Positions 1 through 7,198 are shown, counted from the first letter of the stretch. The stretch is 43,686 bases of DNA from Dendronalium phyllosphericum CENA369 (GCF_016056275.1 NZ_JAECZA010000027.1:1-43686), one strand, 5' to 3'. A program made the numbers and translations. Notes: generated by a model not told the origin, from the letters alone.

Positions 1-183
1 GTATGTGGAGAATCATTATTCAATGATGAACCCATACAAAAACACCATAAAATACCTTTTTGTGATGGGGGTAACGAAAGTTACGCTAATTTAGAACTAG
101 TGCATTATTACTGTCATCAACAAATACATTCTCATGCACAGAATCACCTTTCTGAAATTGAGAATGAATTGAGTCCTTGGTAG
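1..183 (+). CDS. Group II intron reverse transcriptase/maturase, C-terminal HNH part (partial)
   Basis: Reading from base 1 gives 60 codons ending in TAG at 181-183. The product contains KHHKIPFCDGGNESYANLEL and then VHYYCHQQIHSH, matching the HNH endonuclease signature (HH, GG, NL, H-x3-C-H-x3-H) found at the C-terminus of many group II intron proteins. The reverse transcriptase and maturase domains must lie upstream of the window. The HNH nuclease would cut the second target strand to prime reverse transcription during retrohoming. All HNH residues visible here look intact, so nothing suggests decay of this end. The placement just before domain V supports the call independently of the protein match. 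Confidence 0.8.
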   Translation, partial: VCGESLFNDEPIQKHHKIPFCDGGNESYANLELVHYYCHQQIHSHAQNHLSEIENELSPW

Positions 184-198
184 CTCTAGGATTTGCTA

Positions 199-271
199 AA
201 GCCGGATGCAGGGTGAACTTGCTTGTCCGGTTTGTCGGGGGGAAAGGGATAGCAATATCCCTGCCCTACCC
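199..271 (+). ncRNA. Group II intron catalytic domains V and VI
   Basis: Domain V: AAGCCGGA (199-206) pairs with TCCGGTTT (226-233) with one G-U pair. A short bulge follows, then an upper stem GCAGG/CTTGC closed by the loop GTGAA. Domain VI: GGGATA (246-251) pairs with TATCCC (256-261) around a GCAA tetraloop, and GGGGGG (237-242) pairs with the split CCC...CCC at 264-271, leaving T267/A268 unpaired. A268 is the candidate lariat branch point. The structure was read by eye, not folded by software. Confidence 0.72.
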
Positions 272-318
272 AGTAAACAGTGATTACATACGATTTTCGA
301 GAATCAAGCGGCAAAGTG

Positions 319-353
319 GTTTTCAATTCACTTCCCCTCACGGGGATGAAAAC
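319..353 (+). repeat. Solitary CRISPR-like repeat
   Basis: This 35-nt unit begins GTTTTCA and ends TGAAAAC, with an internal TCCCC-TCAC-GGGGA hairpin close to the 3' end. That is the build of many cyanobacterial CRISPR repeats (GTTTC..., a 5-bp stem, ...TGAAAC). No second copy is seen nearby, so it is not an array within this window. It differs from the repeat of the array at 23429-24547. It could also be a chance palindrome or a simple hairpin. Confidence 0.4.
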
Positions 354-358
354 TTACA

Positions 359-383
359 TAAAAAATCCCCTGCTAGAGGGGAT
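359..383 (-). terminator. Rho-independent terminator for the 408-785 gene
   Basis: On the minus strand ATCCCCT (383-377) and AGGGGAT (371-365) form a perfect 7-bp stem with a 5-nt loop, followed by a run of Ts. It lies about 25 bases beyond the stop codon of the minus-strand gene ending at 408. Confidence 0.7.
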
Positions 384-407
384 GTGATGGGATGTGATGA
401 AGATAAA

Positions 408-785
408 TTATCCGTTCAGTAAACCTATCACTTTCTCCAGCGCTACTTCCGCTCCATAAAGGTTGAGAAATTTCTCTTGTTCATATCTATCGGGGATCGC
501 CATCCTCTTACCTTCCAGTGAGATTCTAATCAGCGCTATCTGTTCATCAGTAGGAGTCTCCATCTCATCAATTGCTTTATTGATATTCTGGAAACTTTGA
601 AATGATAGTTGCCTTAATCCTCTACCTTCATGAAACTGCTGCAAGGCTAATATCGGGAATGCCATTAAAGTGGTGATATAGCTTGTTTTGTAACCACGAT
701 TTCCGGTCGGTTTTACACCATACCTCTGACACAATTGGCTGAGTTCCTGAATGGTTTTGATTTCCAGTTCTGACCTTGTAAACAT
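408..785 (-). CDS. Hypothetical protein with a possible SAP-like N-terminus
   Basis: The 125-residue product is not one I recognise as a named family. Residues about 10-45 (TIQELSQLCQRYGVKPTGNR then GYKTSYITTL) resemble a SAP-type helix-extended-loop-helix, a fold often used to contact DNA; the match is weak. The rest is predicted helical with no membrane segment or signal peptide. A canonical terminator follows the stop, and a nested inverted repeat lies directly upstream, beyond which a small gene at 916 is read the opposite way. The terminator and divergent layout argue for a real expressed gene. A DNA-associated role is inference only. Confidence 0.6.
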   Translation of the reverse strand: MFTRSELEIKTIQELSQLCQRYGVKPTGNRGYKTSYITTLMAFPILALQQFHEGRGLRQLSFQSFQNINKAIDEMETPTDEQIALIRISLEGKRMAIPDRYEQEKFLNLYGAEVALEKVIGLLNG

Positions 786-786
786 A

Positions 787-872
787 AAATAGAGTTACCC
801 ATTTTTAAAAAAGTGGTATCAGTGGTGAACCGTTTCCGAGACTGGAGTCACCACTGATTTAAAACTCTATTT
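787..872. promoter_or_regulatory. Nested inverted repeats in a divergent promoter region
   Basis: Two perfect inverted repeats are nested: AAATAGAGTT (787-796) with AACTCTATTT (863-872), and ATCAGTGGTGA (818-828) with TCACCACTGAT (848-858). They fill most of the gap between the minus gene starting at 785 and the plus gene starting at 916. This could be an operator, a cruciform, or a hairpin in the plus-gene leader. The ACCACTGAT part also resembles a dispersed Nostocales repeat seen elsewhere in the window, which weakens the operator reading. Confidence 0.5.
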
Positions 873-915
873 CGCTGTGTACACCGAAATAAAGTTATAT
901 TCATAGTTCTCAACA

Positions 916-1092
916 ATGCCTAACCCTAAGGGTAATCCTCAGAATTTTGACAATCAACCGAGCAAGGAATTAACAACTACCATCAGTTTTAGATGTACTG
1001 AAGAGATGAAAGAGGCAGTGAAAGCACAAGACGATCCTCCGGAATTCTGTCGTCAAGCTATCCAAGAGAAGTTGGATAGACAAAAGACGTAG
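916..1092 (+). CDS. Small hypothetical protein, paralogue of the 37943 gene
   Basis: This 58-residue gene starts at ATG 916 (MPNPKGNPQNFDN) and ends with TAG at 1090-1092. The C-terminal half (SFRCTEEMKEAVKA then PPEFCRQAIQEKLDRQ) looks like a short strand followed by two helices, as in ribbon-helix-helix-type DNA-binding proteins. It aligns by eye with the gene at 37943: both begin MP, carry GNP near residue 6-9, and end in PEF-x-RQ-x-I-Q-(E/D)-x-L-D. The agreement of the two N-termini supports both starts. It is divergent from the 408-785 gene across the inverted repeats. A regulatory role is inferred from size, fold guess and context. Confidence 0.6.
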   Translation: MPNPKGNPQNFDNQPSKELTTTISFRCTEEMKEAVKAQDDPPEFCRQAIQEKLDRQKT

Positions 1093-1221
1093 TTAAAAGT
1101 TTTCTCAGTAAATTACCGCCAATAAGCTATTACGCTTTGAAATTGCACGATTGTTCATCAGCCTCCAACGAAGGTGCACCTACAGGAAGGGTGAAACAAA
1201 CAAGTCAAATCCTCTTTCCTT

Positions 1222-1316
1222 CTGGAGACACTTGCGTGGGCGGGTTTCCCACGCAAGTCCGCACAACGGGGGGAACCCCCGCAAGCGGCTGGCTCGACTT
1301 GAGCAAAGTGTCGTCC
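1222..1316. repeat. GC-rich palindromic intergenic repeat in a 347-base gap
   Basis: The gap 1093-1439 has no convincing gene. It holds a stem ACTTGCGTGGG (1230-1240) with CCCACGCAAGT (1248-1258), an outer GACACTT/AAGTGTC pair (1227-1233 and 1306-1312), and GGGGGAACCCCC at about 1269-1280. Such GC-rich hairpins are typical dispersed repeats of filamentous cyanobacteria. Short open frames over it come from the repeat. Confidence 0.6.
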
Positions 1317-1439
1317 TTCTACCTCCTGCCTCCTGCCTTATTTCTTAGGAGGTTCATTGACCGCTGACAGTCAACAGTCAACACGAAAAGATGTGCAAAT
1401 TAAATGCGCGACAGCTTAACAGCGATATTGCTTCTCGAT

Positions 1440-1820
1440 TCAGCATTCGTCTTTGGCTTGATGCAAAATCAGACGATTGCCATCGGGATCGTAGGCGTAA
1501 ATTTCTTTACCGTGGGAAGCAATTGAGATTTCTCCAGGTGGGGGATAGCCTAGATTAGTGAGGTGGGCGATCGCATCTGATAAATTACTTACCTCTAAAC
1601 ACAAACTTAGCTGACTTTTAGCTGAGTTTTCAAATTCAGACTCGTGGCTTTTTTGAGGTTGAAAAATCCCCAACTTCAGACCAGTAAGTTGAAATTCCGC
1701 ATACACATTCGGGATAAAGCTAGCTGGTTTTTGTCCGAATAACTTGGTATAGAAATTCACTAAATCGTCGAGATTGATAGTTGCTAAAGTAACAATAGCA
1801 TCCGTATATTGGAAAACCAT
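1440..1820 (-). CDS. VOC (glyoxalase/bleomycin resistance) family protein
   Basis: The 126-residue single-domain protein shows the vicinal oxygen chelate pattern: N-terminal beta strand and helix (IVTLATINLDDLVNFYTKLF), a central LCLEVSNLSDAIAHL strand-helix, and the C-terminal EIYAYDPDGNRLIL, whose acidic and DPDGN residues are typical. VOC proteins include glyoxalase I, dioxygenases and drug-binding proteins; the substrate cannot be read from the sequence. The length fits one VOC module, which usually dimerises. It stands alone, with the HtrA gene divergent to its right beyond a 476-base gap. The start at 1820 gives a complete first beta strand. Confidence 0.85.
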   Translation of the reverse strand: MVFQYTDAIVTLATINLDDLVNFYTKLFGQKPASFIPNVYAEFQLTGLKLGIFQPQKSHESEFENSAKSQLSLCLEVSNLSDAIAHLTNLGYPPPGEISIASHGKEIYAYDPDGNRLILHQAKDEC

Positions 1821-2296
1821 GTTTACCAGATATTAACTTTGATAAGATGTTCGGTCATTTGCTGATAATGCGAAATCTGTATAAGATGTTTCAATAAATT
1901 CGGCTCTTTTGTATGTCTGCATTAGTAAGCGCGATCGCTCAGTCGGCAAGTCAATTAGGATAACTATCTAGCCAGCTGCTTCTAGCGATAGTTCCATTTT
2001 GACGGCTATATCTTATACTTATTGTAGAAATAGGGTAACTGTATTAGAAAAATAATTATAGCGCAAACGCTTCTTTGTGTGCGATCGTGGTTGGGGTAGA
2101 GTTAAACCGTACTTCATCCAAACAAGAACCGCTATATTACCTGATTTTTATCCAAATCGCCACTAAAAGCATATTTATATACAGAAAAACTTAAGTAAAA
2201 TACCAAATTTTTCACAATAACGCTACACCTTCGTAACAAAACTGCCATAAACGCTGTCTACATTAGTAATACATTTAAATATCTTTCCAGACGGCG
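1821..2296. other. Non-coding gap upstream of the HtrA-type protease gene
   Basis: This 476-base stretch contains no convincing gene. It has a HIP1 octamer near 1930 and is AT-rich towards the right. It must hold the promoters of the divergent VOC gene (left) and protease gene (right), but I could not single out a reliable promoter. Confidence 0.5.
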
Positions 2297-3541
2297 ATGA
2301 AAAACCAAATACGCGACGAAAATCAACCTTTAATTAATGCCAAACATCATAAAAATGCACCTTTGAAAAAAGCAGCGGCTTCTCTATCTTTGGTGCTGTT
2401 GGGATCGGGTATGACATTGGCTGGTGGTTATTTAGCCGGACATCAGCAGCAATTATCTGAGAATGCTTCTAATTTAGCAGTAAGTCGAGTCAGTGCCGCT
2501 CCCCCAATACCAGCCGCCACAGATCCTAACTTTGTGATCCAAGTGGTGCAAAGGGTCGGCCCGGCTGTAGTCAGAATTGACTCTTCTCGAACAGTCAAAA
2601 GCAAGCTACCAGAGGAATTTAGCGATCCGTTTTTCCGTCAGTTCTTTGGTTCTCAAATACCAGAACAACAGGATCGAATAGAGCGGGGTACTGGTTCGGG
2701 TTTTATTATCAGTGGTGATGGACGTATTCTTACCAACGCCCACGTTGTTGATGGTGCTGATACAGTAACAGTTACCTTGAAAGATGGGCGTACCATGCAA
2801 GGTAAGGTATTGGGGAAAGACGAGTTAACAGATGTCGCCGTTGTTAAAATTCAGGCAGACAACTTACCTACGGTGGCTTTGGGTAACTCAGACCAACTGC
2901 AACCGGGAGAATGGGCGATCGCGATCGGTAATCCCCTCGGTTTAGATAATACTGTTACAACAGGCATCATCAGTGCTACCGGACGCACTAGCAATCAAAT
3001 CGGTGCTCCTGATAAACGAGTAGAATATCTTCAAACTGATGCAGCTATTAATCCTGGTAACTCCGGCGGGCCTTTGCTAAATTCCCGTGGACAAGTAATT
3101 GGTATGAATACAGCTATTATTCAAGGCGCACAAGGATTAGGCTTTGCTATTCCCATTAACACAGCACAACGCATTTCCAGTCAATTGATAGCCACAGGGA
3201 AAGTGCAGCATCCTTATCTGGGAATTCAAATGGTTGGGTTAACGCCTCAGTTAAAACAAAGTCTTAACTCTGACCCCAACAGTGGTTTGAGTGTGAGTGA
3301 AGATAAAGGCGTTTTAGTAGTGAAAGTTATGCCTAATTCACCAGCCGCCAAAGCAGGAGTGCGTGCTGGTGATGTGATTGCCAAGCTAAATGGCGAAGTA
3401 GTTACAGATGCTAGTGGTGTCCAAAGAGCGGTAGAAAATAGCCAAGTTGGCTCGGAGTTACGCATAGAATTGCGTCGCAATGGGCAAAATCTCAACTTAC
3501 CTGTAAAACCTGGTGCTTTTCCCACTCAACAAGTGCAATAG
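2297..3541 (+). CDS. HtrA/Deg-type serine protease (HhoA/HhoB/HtrA family)
   Basis: The 414-residue product is a periplasmic or thylakoid-lumen Deg protease. Residues 24-50 form a hydrophobic signal or anchor segment after a basic N-terminus. The trypsin-like domain covers about 75-290, with catalytic His149 (ILTNAHVVDG), Asp179 (DELTDVAVVKI) and Ser256 in GNSGGPL. One PDZ domain follows at about 300-405. A single PDZ and this length match the cyanobacterial HhoA/HhoB/HtrA group, which degrades or refolds damaged secreted proteins; I cannot say which of the three it is. A strong terminator follows. A second member with a lipoprotein signal lies at 34605-35741. Confidence 0.95.
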   Translation: MKNQIRDENQPLINAKHHKNAPLKKAAASLSLVLLGSGMTLAGGYLAGHQQQLSENASNLAVSRVSAAPPIPAATDPNFVIQVVQRVGPAVVRIDSSRTVKSKLPEEFSDPFFRQFFGSQIPEQQDRIERGTGSGFIISGDGRILTNAHVVDGADTVTVTLKDGRTMQGKVLGKDELTDVAVVKIQADNLPTVALGNSDQLQPGEWAIAIGNPLGLDNTVTTGIISATGRTSNQIGAPDKRVEYLQTDAAINPGNSGGPLLNSRGQVIGMNTAIIQGAQGLGFAIPINTAQRISSQLIATGKVQHPYLGIQMVGLTPQLKQSLNSDPNSGLSVSEDKGVLVVKVMPNSPAAKAGVRAGDVIAKLNGEVVTDASGVQRAVENSQVGSELRIELRRNGQNLNLPVKPGAFPTQQVQ

Positions 3542-3562
3542 ACTTTCTTGAACAAGAAACTG

Positions 3563-3622
3563 AGGACTGAGGATTAAGAAGAATTTCTTCTTGTATAGCT
3601 CCTCAGTCCTTCTGCATTTTTT
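3563..3622 (+). terminator. Terminator after the protease gene
   Basis: AGGACTGAGGA (3563-3573) pairs with TCCTCAGTCCT (3600-3610). The loop itself holds a smaller AAGAAG/CTTCTT hairpin. A run of six Ts follows at about 3617-3622. The end overlaps the stop of the convergent minus-strand gene. Confidence 0.75.
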
Positions 3623-3992
3623 AACGTCCTACTAAATACCGTAGACCGATTAATAATAAAAAGATTCCGTATAATTTCTTCATTGTTTCACTGCTAATAA
3701 ATGGCTGATTAGCAAACAGCGCTCCAAATAAATTACCAATCACCAGACCAACAGCAATTAGTACAGCATATTTAATATTAATATTGCCATTACGATAGTA
3801 AACAGCCGCTCCTAAAATCCCAATTGGTAAAACTTGTGCCGCAAGAGAAGTGCCAGTAGCAAACTTCTGATCCAAACCAACTAGCAGCACCATTGCTGGA
3901 ACCATAATTGCACCGCCACCAATCCCGAACATCCCACCGGCAACGCCAGCAACAAGACCGATGAGCAACATTTGAATAAGTATATTAGACAT
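3621..3992 (-). CDS. TauE/SafE (TSUP) family membrane protein, half-size
   Basis: The 123-residue product is almost entirely hydrophobic, with about four membrane segments. It carries the glycine-rich start of the TauE/SafE family (LIGLVAGVAGGMFGIGGGAI, then MVPAMVL). Family members are usually about 250 residues with two such halves and export sulfite, sulfonates or similar anions. This one has a single half, so it would have to act as a dimer; half-size members are known. It is convergent with the protease gene, whose terminator overlaps its last codons, and lies 24 bases downstream of the acetamidase gene on the same strand, suggesting co-transcription. Confidence 0.8.
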   Translation of the reverse strand: MSNILIQMLLIGLVAGVAGGMFGIGGGAIMVPAMVLLVGLDQKFATGTSLAAQVLPIGILGAAVYYRNGNINIKYAVLIAVGLVIGNLFGALFANQPFISSETMKKLYGIFLLLIGLRYLVGR

Positions 3993-4016
3993 AAAAAACT
4001 GTTATTTTCCTGCTAA

Positions 4017-4982
4017 CTATAGACTAATTTGATTTGGCAATATTGCCTTTGGTAGCATACCATGAACCCCTTTTTGGGGACTATTAACAACTTGGGTGAT
4101 GCGAAAGTTCACAGCTAAACTACACAAAACATAAGCCTCTTCCGCAGATAAATTTGTGAACTGTTTCAGAAAGTCGATTGTGTTTTTGACAGCTATTTCT
4201 AAGGCTTCATCTAAAGTTTGAGCAAAGCCCATTGTGATAATATCAGTAGATGTTTCGGCAATGGGTGTTGTTAGTTGTAAATCCTTGCGAAGTTTGAGCA
4301 TAATTCTACCGTTCATCGAAGTTTCAATGGCGGTGACATTAACTTCGCCATCTCCTTGGGCTGAATGCCCATCGCCGATAGAAAACAACGCACCTGGAAC
4401 GAAAATTGGCAAAAAGATGCGAGAACCTGTTTGGAGTTCGCGGTTATCGATGTTACCACCATAAGAGCCGGGCGGAATAGAAATTCGGTCATTTTCTGGC
4501 GTAGCGACACCAAGAATCCCAAAAAAAGGTTTGAGGGGAATTTTAATGCCACTATTTTGGGGAAATTCGGCGATATTGTTGGCTAAATCCAAAGGAATGA
4601 ATTTTAGCGCAGGTTGCACAAATAAGTGTGGTAAAGCACCCCAACCTGTCCGAATGGCATTGAAGCCGACGGGTAAACTAGGTGCGATCGCTTCTAATCT
4701 TACTTCCAAAACATCCCCAGGTTCCGCATCCCGCACATAAATTGGCCCTGTCAGTAAATGCGGCCCCGCTGCAATTTGGCGTTCTGCTGCAAGATTTTGG
4801 CAGATATCGAGAAATTCTGGTGTCAGAAACTCTGGCGGTGCTTTGTCGTAAACGTAATAACCACTGTAAGTTTCTACATCAATTGTGTCCCCCGAATCAA
4901 TAGTGAGAGCTGGTTCTAGGAGGTGCGAGAAACCACCTAGATGCACGGTTTTTGAAGTAGCTTTTAATATGTGATGAGTCAT
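4017..4982 (-). CDS. Acetamidase/formamidase family protein
   Basis: The 321-residue product matches the FmdA/AmdA family, which hydrolyses formamide or acetamide to ammonia and the acid. The hallmark SIGDGHSAQGDGEV (about residues 203-216) and the preceding GGNIDNREL metal-site region are present, as is the N-terminal PALTIDSGDTIDVET strand. The length fits the compact cyanobacterial form; fungal and Methylophilus formamidases are longer. It lacks a signal peptide, so it is cytosolic. The TauE/SafE gene follows on the same strand. A nitrogen-scavenging role is family knowledge; the actual substrate is not shown by sequence. Confidence 0.88.
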   Translation of the reverse strand: MTHHILKATSKTVHLGGFSHLLEPALTIDSGDTIDVETYSGYYVYDKAPPEFLTPEFLDICQNLAAERQIAAGPHLLTGPIYVRDAEPGDVLEVRLEAIAPSLPVGFNAIRTGWGALPHLFVQPALKFIPLDLANNIAEFPQNSGIKIPLKPFFGILGVATPENDRISIPPGSYGGNIDNRELQTGSRIFLPIFVPGALFSIGDGHSAQGDGEVNVTAIETSMNGRIMLKLRKDLQLTTPIAETSTDIITMGFAQTLDEALEIAVKNTIDFLKQFTNLSAEEAYVLCSLAVNFRITQVVNSPQKGVHGMLPKAILPNQISL

Positions 4983-5000
4983 TATGCAGTAAAATTTAAA

Positions 5001-5627
5001 ATGAATTTAAAGTACGGTGAATTCGATATATTGGAGCTAGAACTAGAAGCTCTTGCGCCTATGCATCGAGTGGCGTTTGCGGCAGCTTGTTGCGAGAGAT
5101 TGTATCCACACTATGATATTTACTTGCGAGCAGCTAGAGAAGAAGGCTGGGATGGAGAAGATTTATTTAGAGTAGCACTCGATGAAATCTGGCACTTTTT
5201 GGCAGGAAAAAAGATTGATGTGGCAAGATTTCGTCAACTGTATTCTGATTGCGACCAAAGCTACCCCGACCATGAAAACGTAGAAACTCCACAAGCACAG
5301 AGAGCCGCAGATGCAATTCTCAATACTTTAGAACTTTGTTTAGATCCAAGCGTACAATAGACTATTTCAGTAGCAGAAGAAATACACGAAACTCTTTTTG
5401 AGTATATAGATTATTTATGCCAGTGTGAAGACGAATACTCAGAAGATATGTCCCACGAAGAACTAGTAGAAATAGTTTCCAACCATCCGTTTACAGTACG
5501 AGAAATGGCAAAACAAAGCGAAGACTTGCAGCGCTTGCGAGAAACTCCTACGTTAACTGCTGAGTTTTTACAGTGGCTGCGCACTTCTTCTGAAAATGGT
5601 GGTAAAAGTCTGCTAGATTTAAGCTGA
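5001..5627 (+). pseudogene. DUF416-like gene, copy A, interrupted by an amber codon
   Basis: The frame from ATG 5001 (MNLKYGEFDILELELEAL) to TGA 5625-5627 spans 209 codons, but codon 120 is TAG (5358-5360). The second copy at 6562 has CAG there. Without it, translation would give 208 residues. The N-terminal part (APMHRVAFAAACCERLYPHY) matches DUF416/YjaG proteins. The 119-residue product would lose the last helices. The start at 5001 was chosen because it aligns with copy B; an in-frame ATG at 4971 overlaps the divergent acetamidase start. The DNA is 100 percent identical to copy B over 5044-5107 and 5388-5540 but diverged between. Function of DUF416 is unknown. Confidence 0.7.
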
Positions 5628-5717
5628 AAAAACTCGTTCCAACGACTATTGACCTTTGACTTCTGCTGTAGGATGGAAGTGTGAGATTTTAATAGCTTGA
5701 AGAGAGAGAGCGCGCCC

Positions 5718-5990
5718 ATGTCCTATCCCACTCTCGACGACGAAGAAATTGCTCGACGTGGCAAAGAGGTTTACGAGACTCAAATCCGCGCCCAAGTGGA
5801 AATAGCAGAAAACATTGGAAAAATCATTTCAATTGATATTGAATCAGGTGATTACGAGATTAATGACGATCTGCTTACAACCTGTCGTCGTTTGCAGATG
5901 CGGCACAATAATCCAATTCTCTGGACAGAAAGGATTGGATTTAACGCGGTTTATGCAGTCGGAGGAACGTTGACAAGGACTGCATTGTGA
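5718..5990 (+). CDS. Conserved small partner protein of the clan AA protease
   Basis: The 90-residue product starts at ATG 5718 (MSYPTLDDEEIARRGKEVYE). A longer in-frame start at 5697 exists but the YPTLDDEEIARRG beginning is the one I associate with this family. It is acidic, has no signal or membrane segment, and contains IISIDIESGDYEINDDLL and a final YAVGGTLTRT. Its stop overlaps the next gene's GTG by four bases (GTGA), so the two are translationally coupled. I recall such pairs from cyanobacteria and other soil or biofilm bacteria. A toxin-antitoxin or substrate-protease relation is inference. Confidence 0.75.
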   Translation: MSYPTLDDEEIARRGKEVYETQIRAQVEIAENIGKIISIDIESGDYEINDDLLTTCRRLQMRHNNPILWTERIGFNAVYAVGGTLTRTAL

Positions 5991-6355
5991 TAAATGGGTT
6001 TGTCGTTGGGCTTCAAGCTAGAGTTAATATTGTTCTTTGCCTTGCGGGGCGACCCGATGTAGAAATAGAGTGTGTCGTCGATACAGGGTTTGAAGGGACT
6101 TTAACCTTGCCCCTTGATATTGTTGATGCTCTCGATTTACCGTATATCACTCGCATCAGAGCTAATCTCGCTGATGACTCCAATGTAATGACGCGAATTC
6201 ATCTTGCGACAATAGTTTGGCATGGAATAGAGCGTGAGGTTGTGGTGCTAGCGATGGGTCGTCGTCCACTACTAGGAACTGCACTAATCGAAGATTATCA
6301 CCTCAGTGTAGATTTCTATGAAGGTGGTTCAGTTGTGATTGATGAGATTTTGTAA
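5987..6355 (+). CDS. Clan AA aspartic protease (retropepsin-like), single domain
   Basis: The 122-residue product carries the active-site motif VVDTGFEGTLTLP with Asp32, followed by a hydrophobic strand and, near the C-terminus, RPLLGTALIEDYHL, matching the flap and second hydrophobic-hydrophobic-Gly element of retropepsins. At this length it must dimerise to form an active site with one Asp from each chain. It starts with GTG at 5987, overlapping the upstream stop. This family (clan AA aspartic protease of the AF_0612 type) is recurrently coupled with the upstream small gene. There is no signal peptide, so it acts in the cytoplasm. Substrate unknown; the partner protein is a reasonable candidate. 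Confidence 0.8.
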   Translation: MINGFVVGLQARVNIVLCLAGRPDVEIECVVDTGFEGTLTLPLDIVDALDLPYITRIRANLADDSNVMTRIHLATIVWHGIEREVVVLAMGRRPLLGTALIEDYHLSVDFYEGGSVVIDEIL

Positions 6356-6386
6356 GTCCACTAACGTTAAATTCTCACAGGCTTGT

Positions 6387-6572
6387 TTAATTCTCTACGT
6401 AATCTTGTCCTGTCAGCTTGAGGACTGGTTTTCGTAGAGCTTTGACTACTCCTAAATCTTGATTCTCTTTGGCAGCAAAGTATTTAATTGGGCGATAAGT
6501 GTTGCCTATGACAAAGGCAACACTAAAATAATAATGACCTCGATAAATCATCTCTAAAGAAATGCTGCTCAA
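6387..6572 (-). CDS. Doubtful small protein, DUF4278-like
   Basis: This 61-residue frame contains EMIYRGHYYF and KYFAAKENQD. The YRG-x-x-Y motif resembles cyanobacterial DUF4278 proteins, which often occur as short hypothetical proteins or fragments. Its 5' end overlaps the start of the DUF416 copy B gene by 11 bases on the other strand. There is no clear ribosome site or terminator. It may be a remnant or a chance frame. Confidence 0.3.
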   Translation of the reverse strand: MSSISLEMIYRGHYYFSVAFVIGNTYRPIKYFAAKENQDLGVVKALRKPVLKLTGQDYVEN

Positions 6573-7104
6573 GTACCGTCAATTCCATATATTGGAACGA
6601 GAAATAGAAGCTCTTGCGCCTATGCATCGAGTGGCGTTTGCGGCAGCTTGTTGCGAGAGATTGTATCCGAACTATGGTATTTTCTTGCGAGAAATAAAAG
6701 AACAAGGCTGGAATGAAAAAGATCCTATAAGAGAAGCACTTGACGAAATCTGTGAATTTTTGGCAGGTAAAAAAATCGATGCGGCTAGATTTCGTGAGTT
6801 ATTGTCTAATTGTGAAGAATATCCCTACGAGTATGAGAACGAAGAAACTCCGGAAGGACAGAGAGGCGCGTGGATTGTCTGTGAGACTATAGAACTTTGT
6901 TTAGATCCAAGTGTACGACAGACTATTTCAGTAGTAAAACAAATACATGAAACTCTTTTTGAGTATATAGATTATTTATGCCAGTGTGAAGACGAATACT
7001 CAGAAGATATGTCCCACGAAGAACTAGTAGAAATAGTTTCCAACCATCCGTTTACAGTACGAGAAATGGCAAAACAAAGCGAAGACTTGCAGCGCTTGCG
7101 ATAA
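6562..7104 (+). CDS. DUF416-like protein, copy B, C-terminally shortened by an ochre codon
   Basis: The product is 180 residues (MLLKYRQFHILEREIEALAP...). AFAAACCERLYPNYGIFL and the following LDEICEFLAG match the DUF416/YjaG family. Codon 181 is TAA (7102-7104), whereas copy A has GAA; beyond it the frame stays open to TGA at 7186-7188, again giving 209 codons in total. The missing tail would read TPTLTPEFLQWLRTSS and so on. The DUF416 core is retained, so this copy could still work. The glycosylase gene starts 11 bases after the ancestral stop, suggesting an operon. No function is established; an immunity or stress role would be speculation. Confidence 0.75.
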   Translation: MLLKYRQFHILEREIEALAPMHRVAFAAACCERLYPNYGIFLREIKEQGWNEKDPIREALDEICEFLAGKKIDAARFRELLSNCEEYPYEYENEETPEGQRGAWIVCETIELCLDPSVRQTISVVKQIHETLFEYIDYLCQCEDEYSEDMSHEELVEIVSNHPFTVREMAKQSEDLQRLR

Positions 7105-7198
7105 ACTCCCACGTTAACCCCTGAGTTTTTACAATGGTTGCGTACTTCTTCTAAAAATGATGGTAAAAGTCTACTAGATTTAAGTTGAGAAAACAATC

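Larger units (their letters stand above)
1..275 (+). mobile_element. 3' end of a group II intron
   Basis: The window opens inside a group II intron. The C-terminal HNH part of the intron-encoded protein ends at 183, and 15 bases later come structures matching domain V and domain VI. This order (protein in domain IV, then V and VI) is that of mobile group II introns. The exact 3' splice site cannot be fixed without the 5' exon; it should lie a few bases after the candidate branch-point A at 268. Most of the element lies upstream of the window. Confidence 0.8.

Noticed and set aside
177-422. 81-codon plus-strand frame
   Set aside because: It runs through the intron domains V and VI, the solitary repeat and the terminator of the neighbouring gene; the structures explain the sequence better.
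1137-1367. Two overlapping plus-strand frames of 65 and 76 codons
   Set aside because: They are translations of a GC-rich palindromic repeat and have no ribosome site.
5411-5719. Minus-strand frame also found as a near copy at 6972-7196
   Set aside because: The similarity of the two comes only from the duplicated DUF416 DNA on the other strand.
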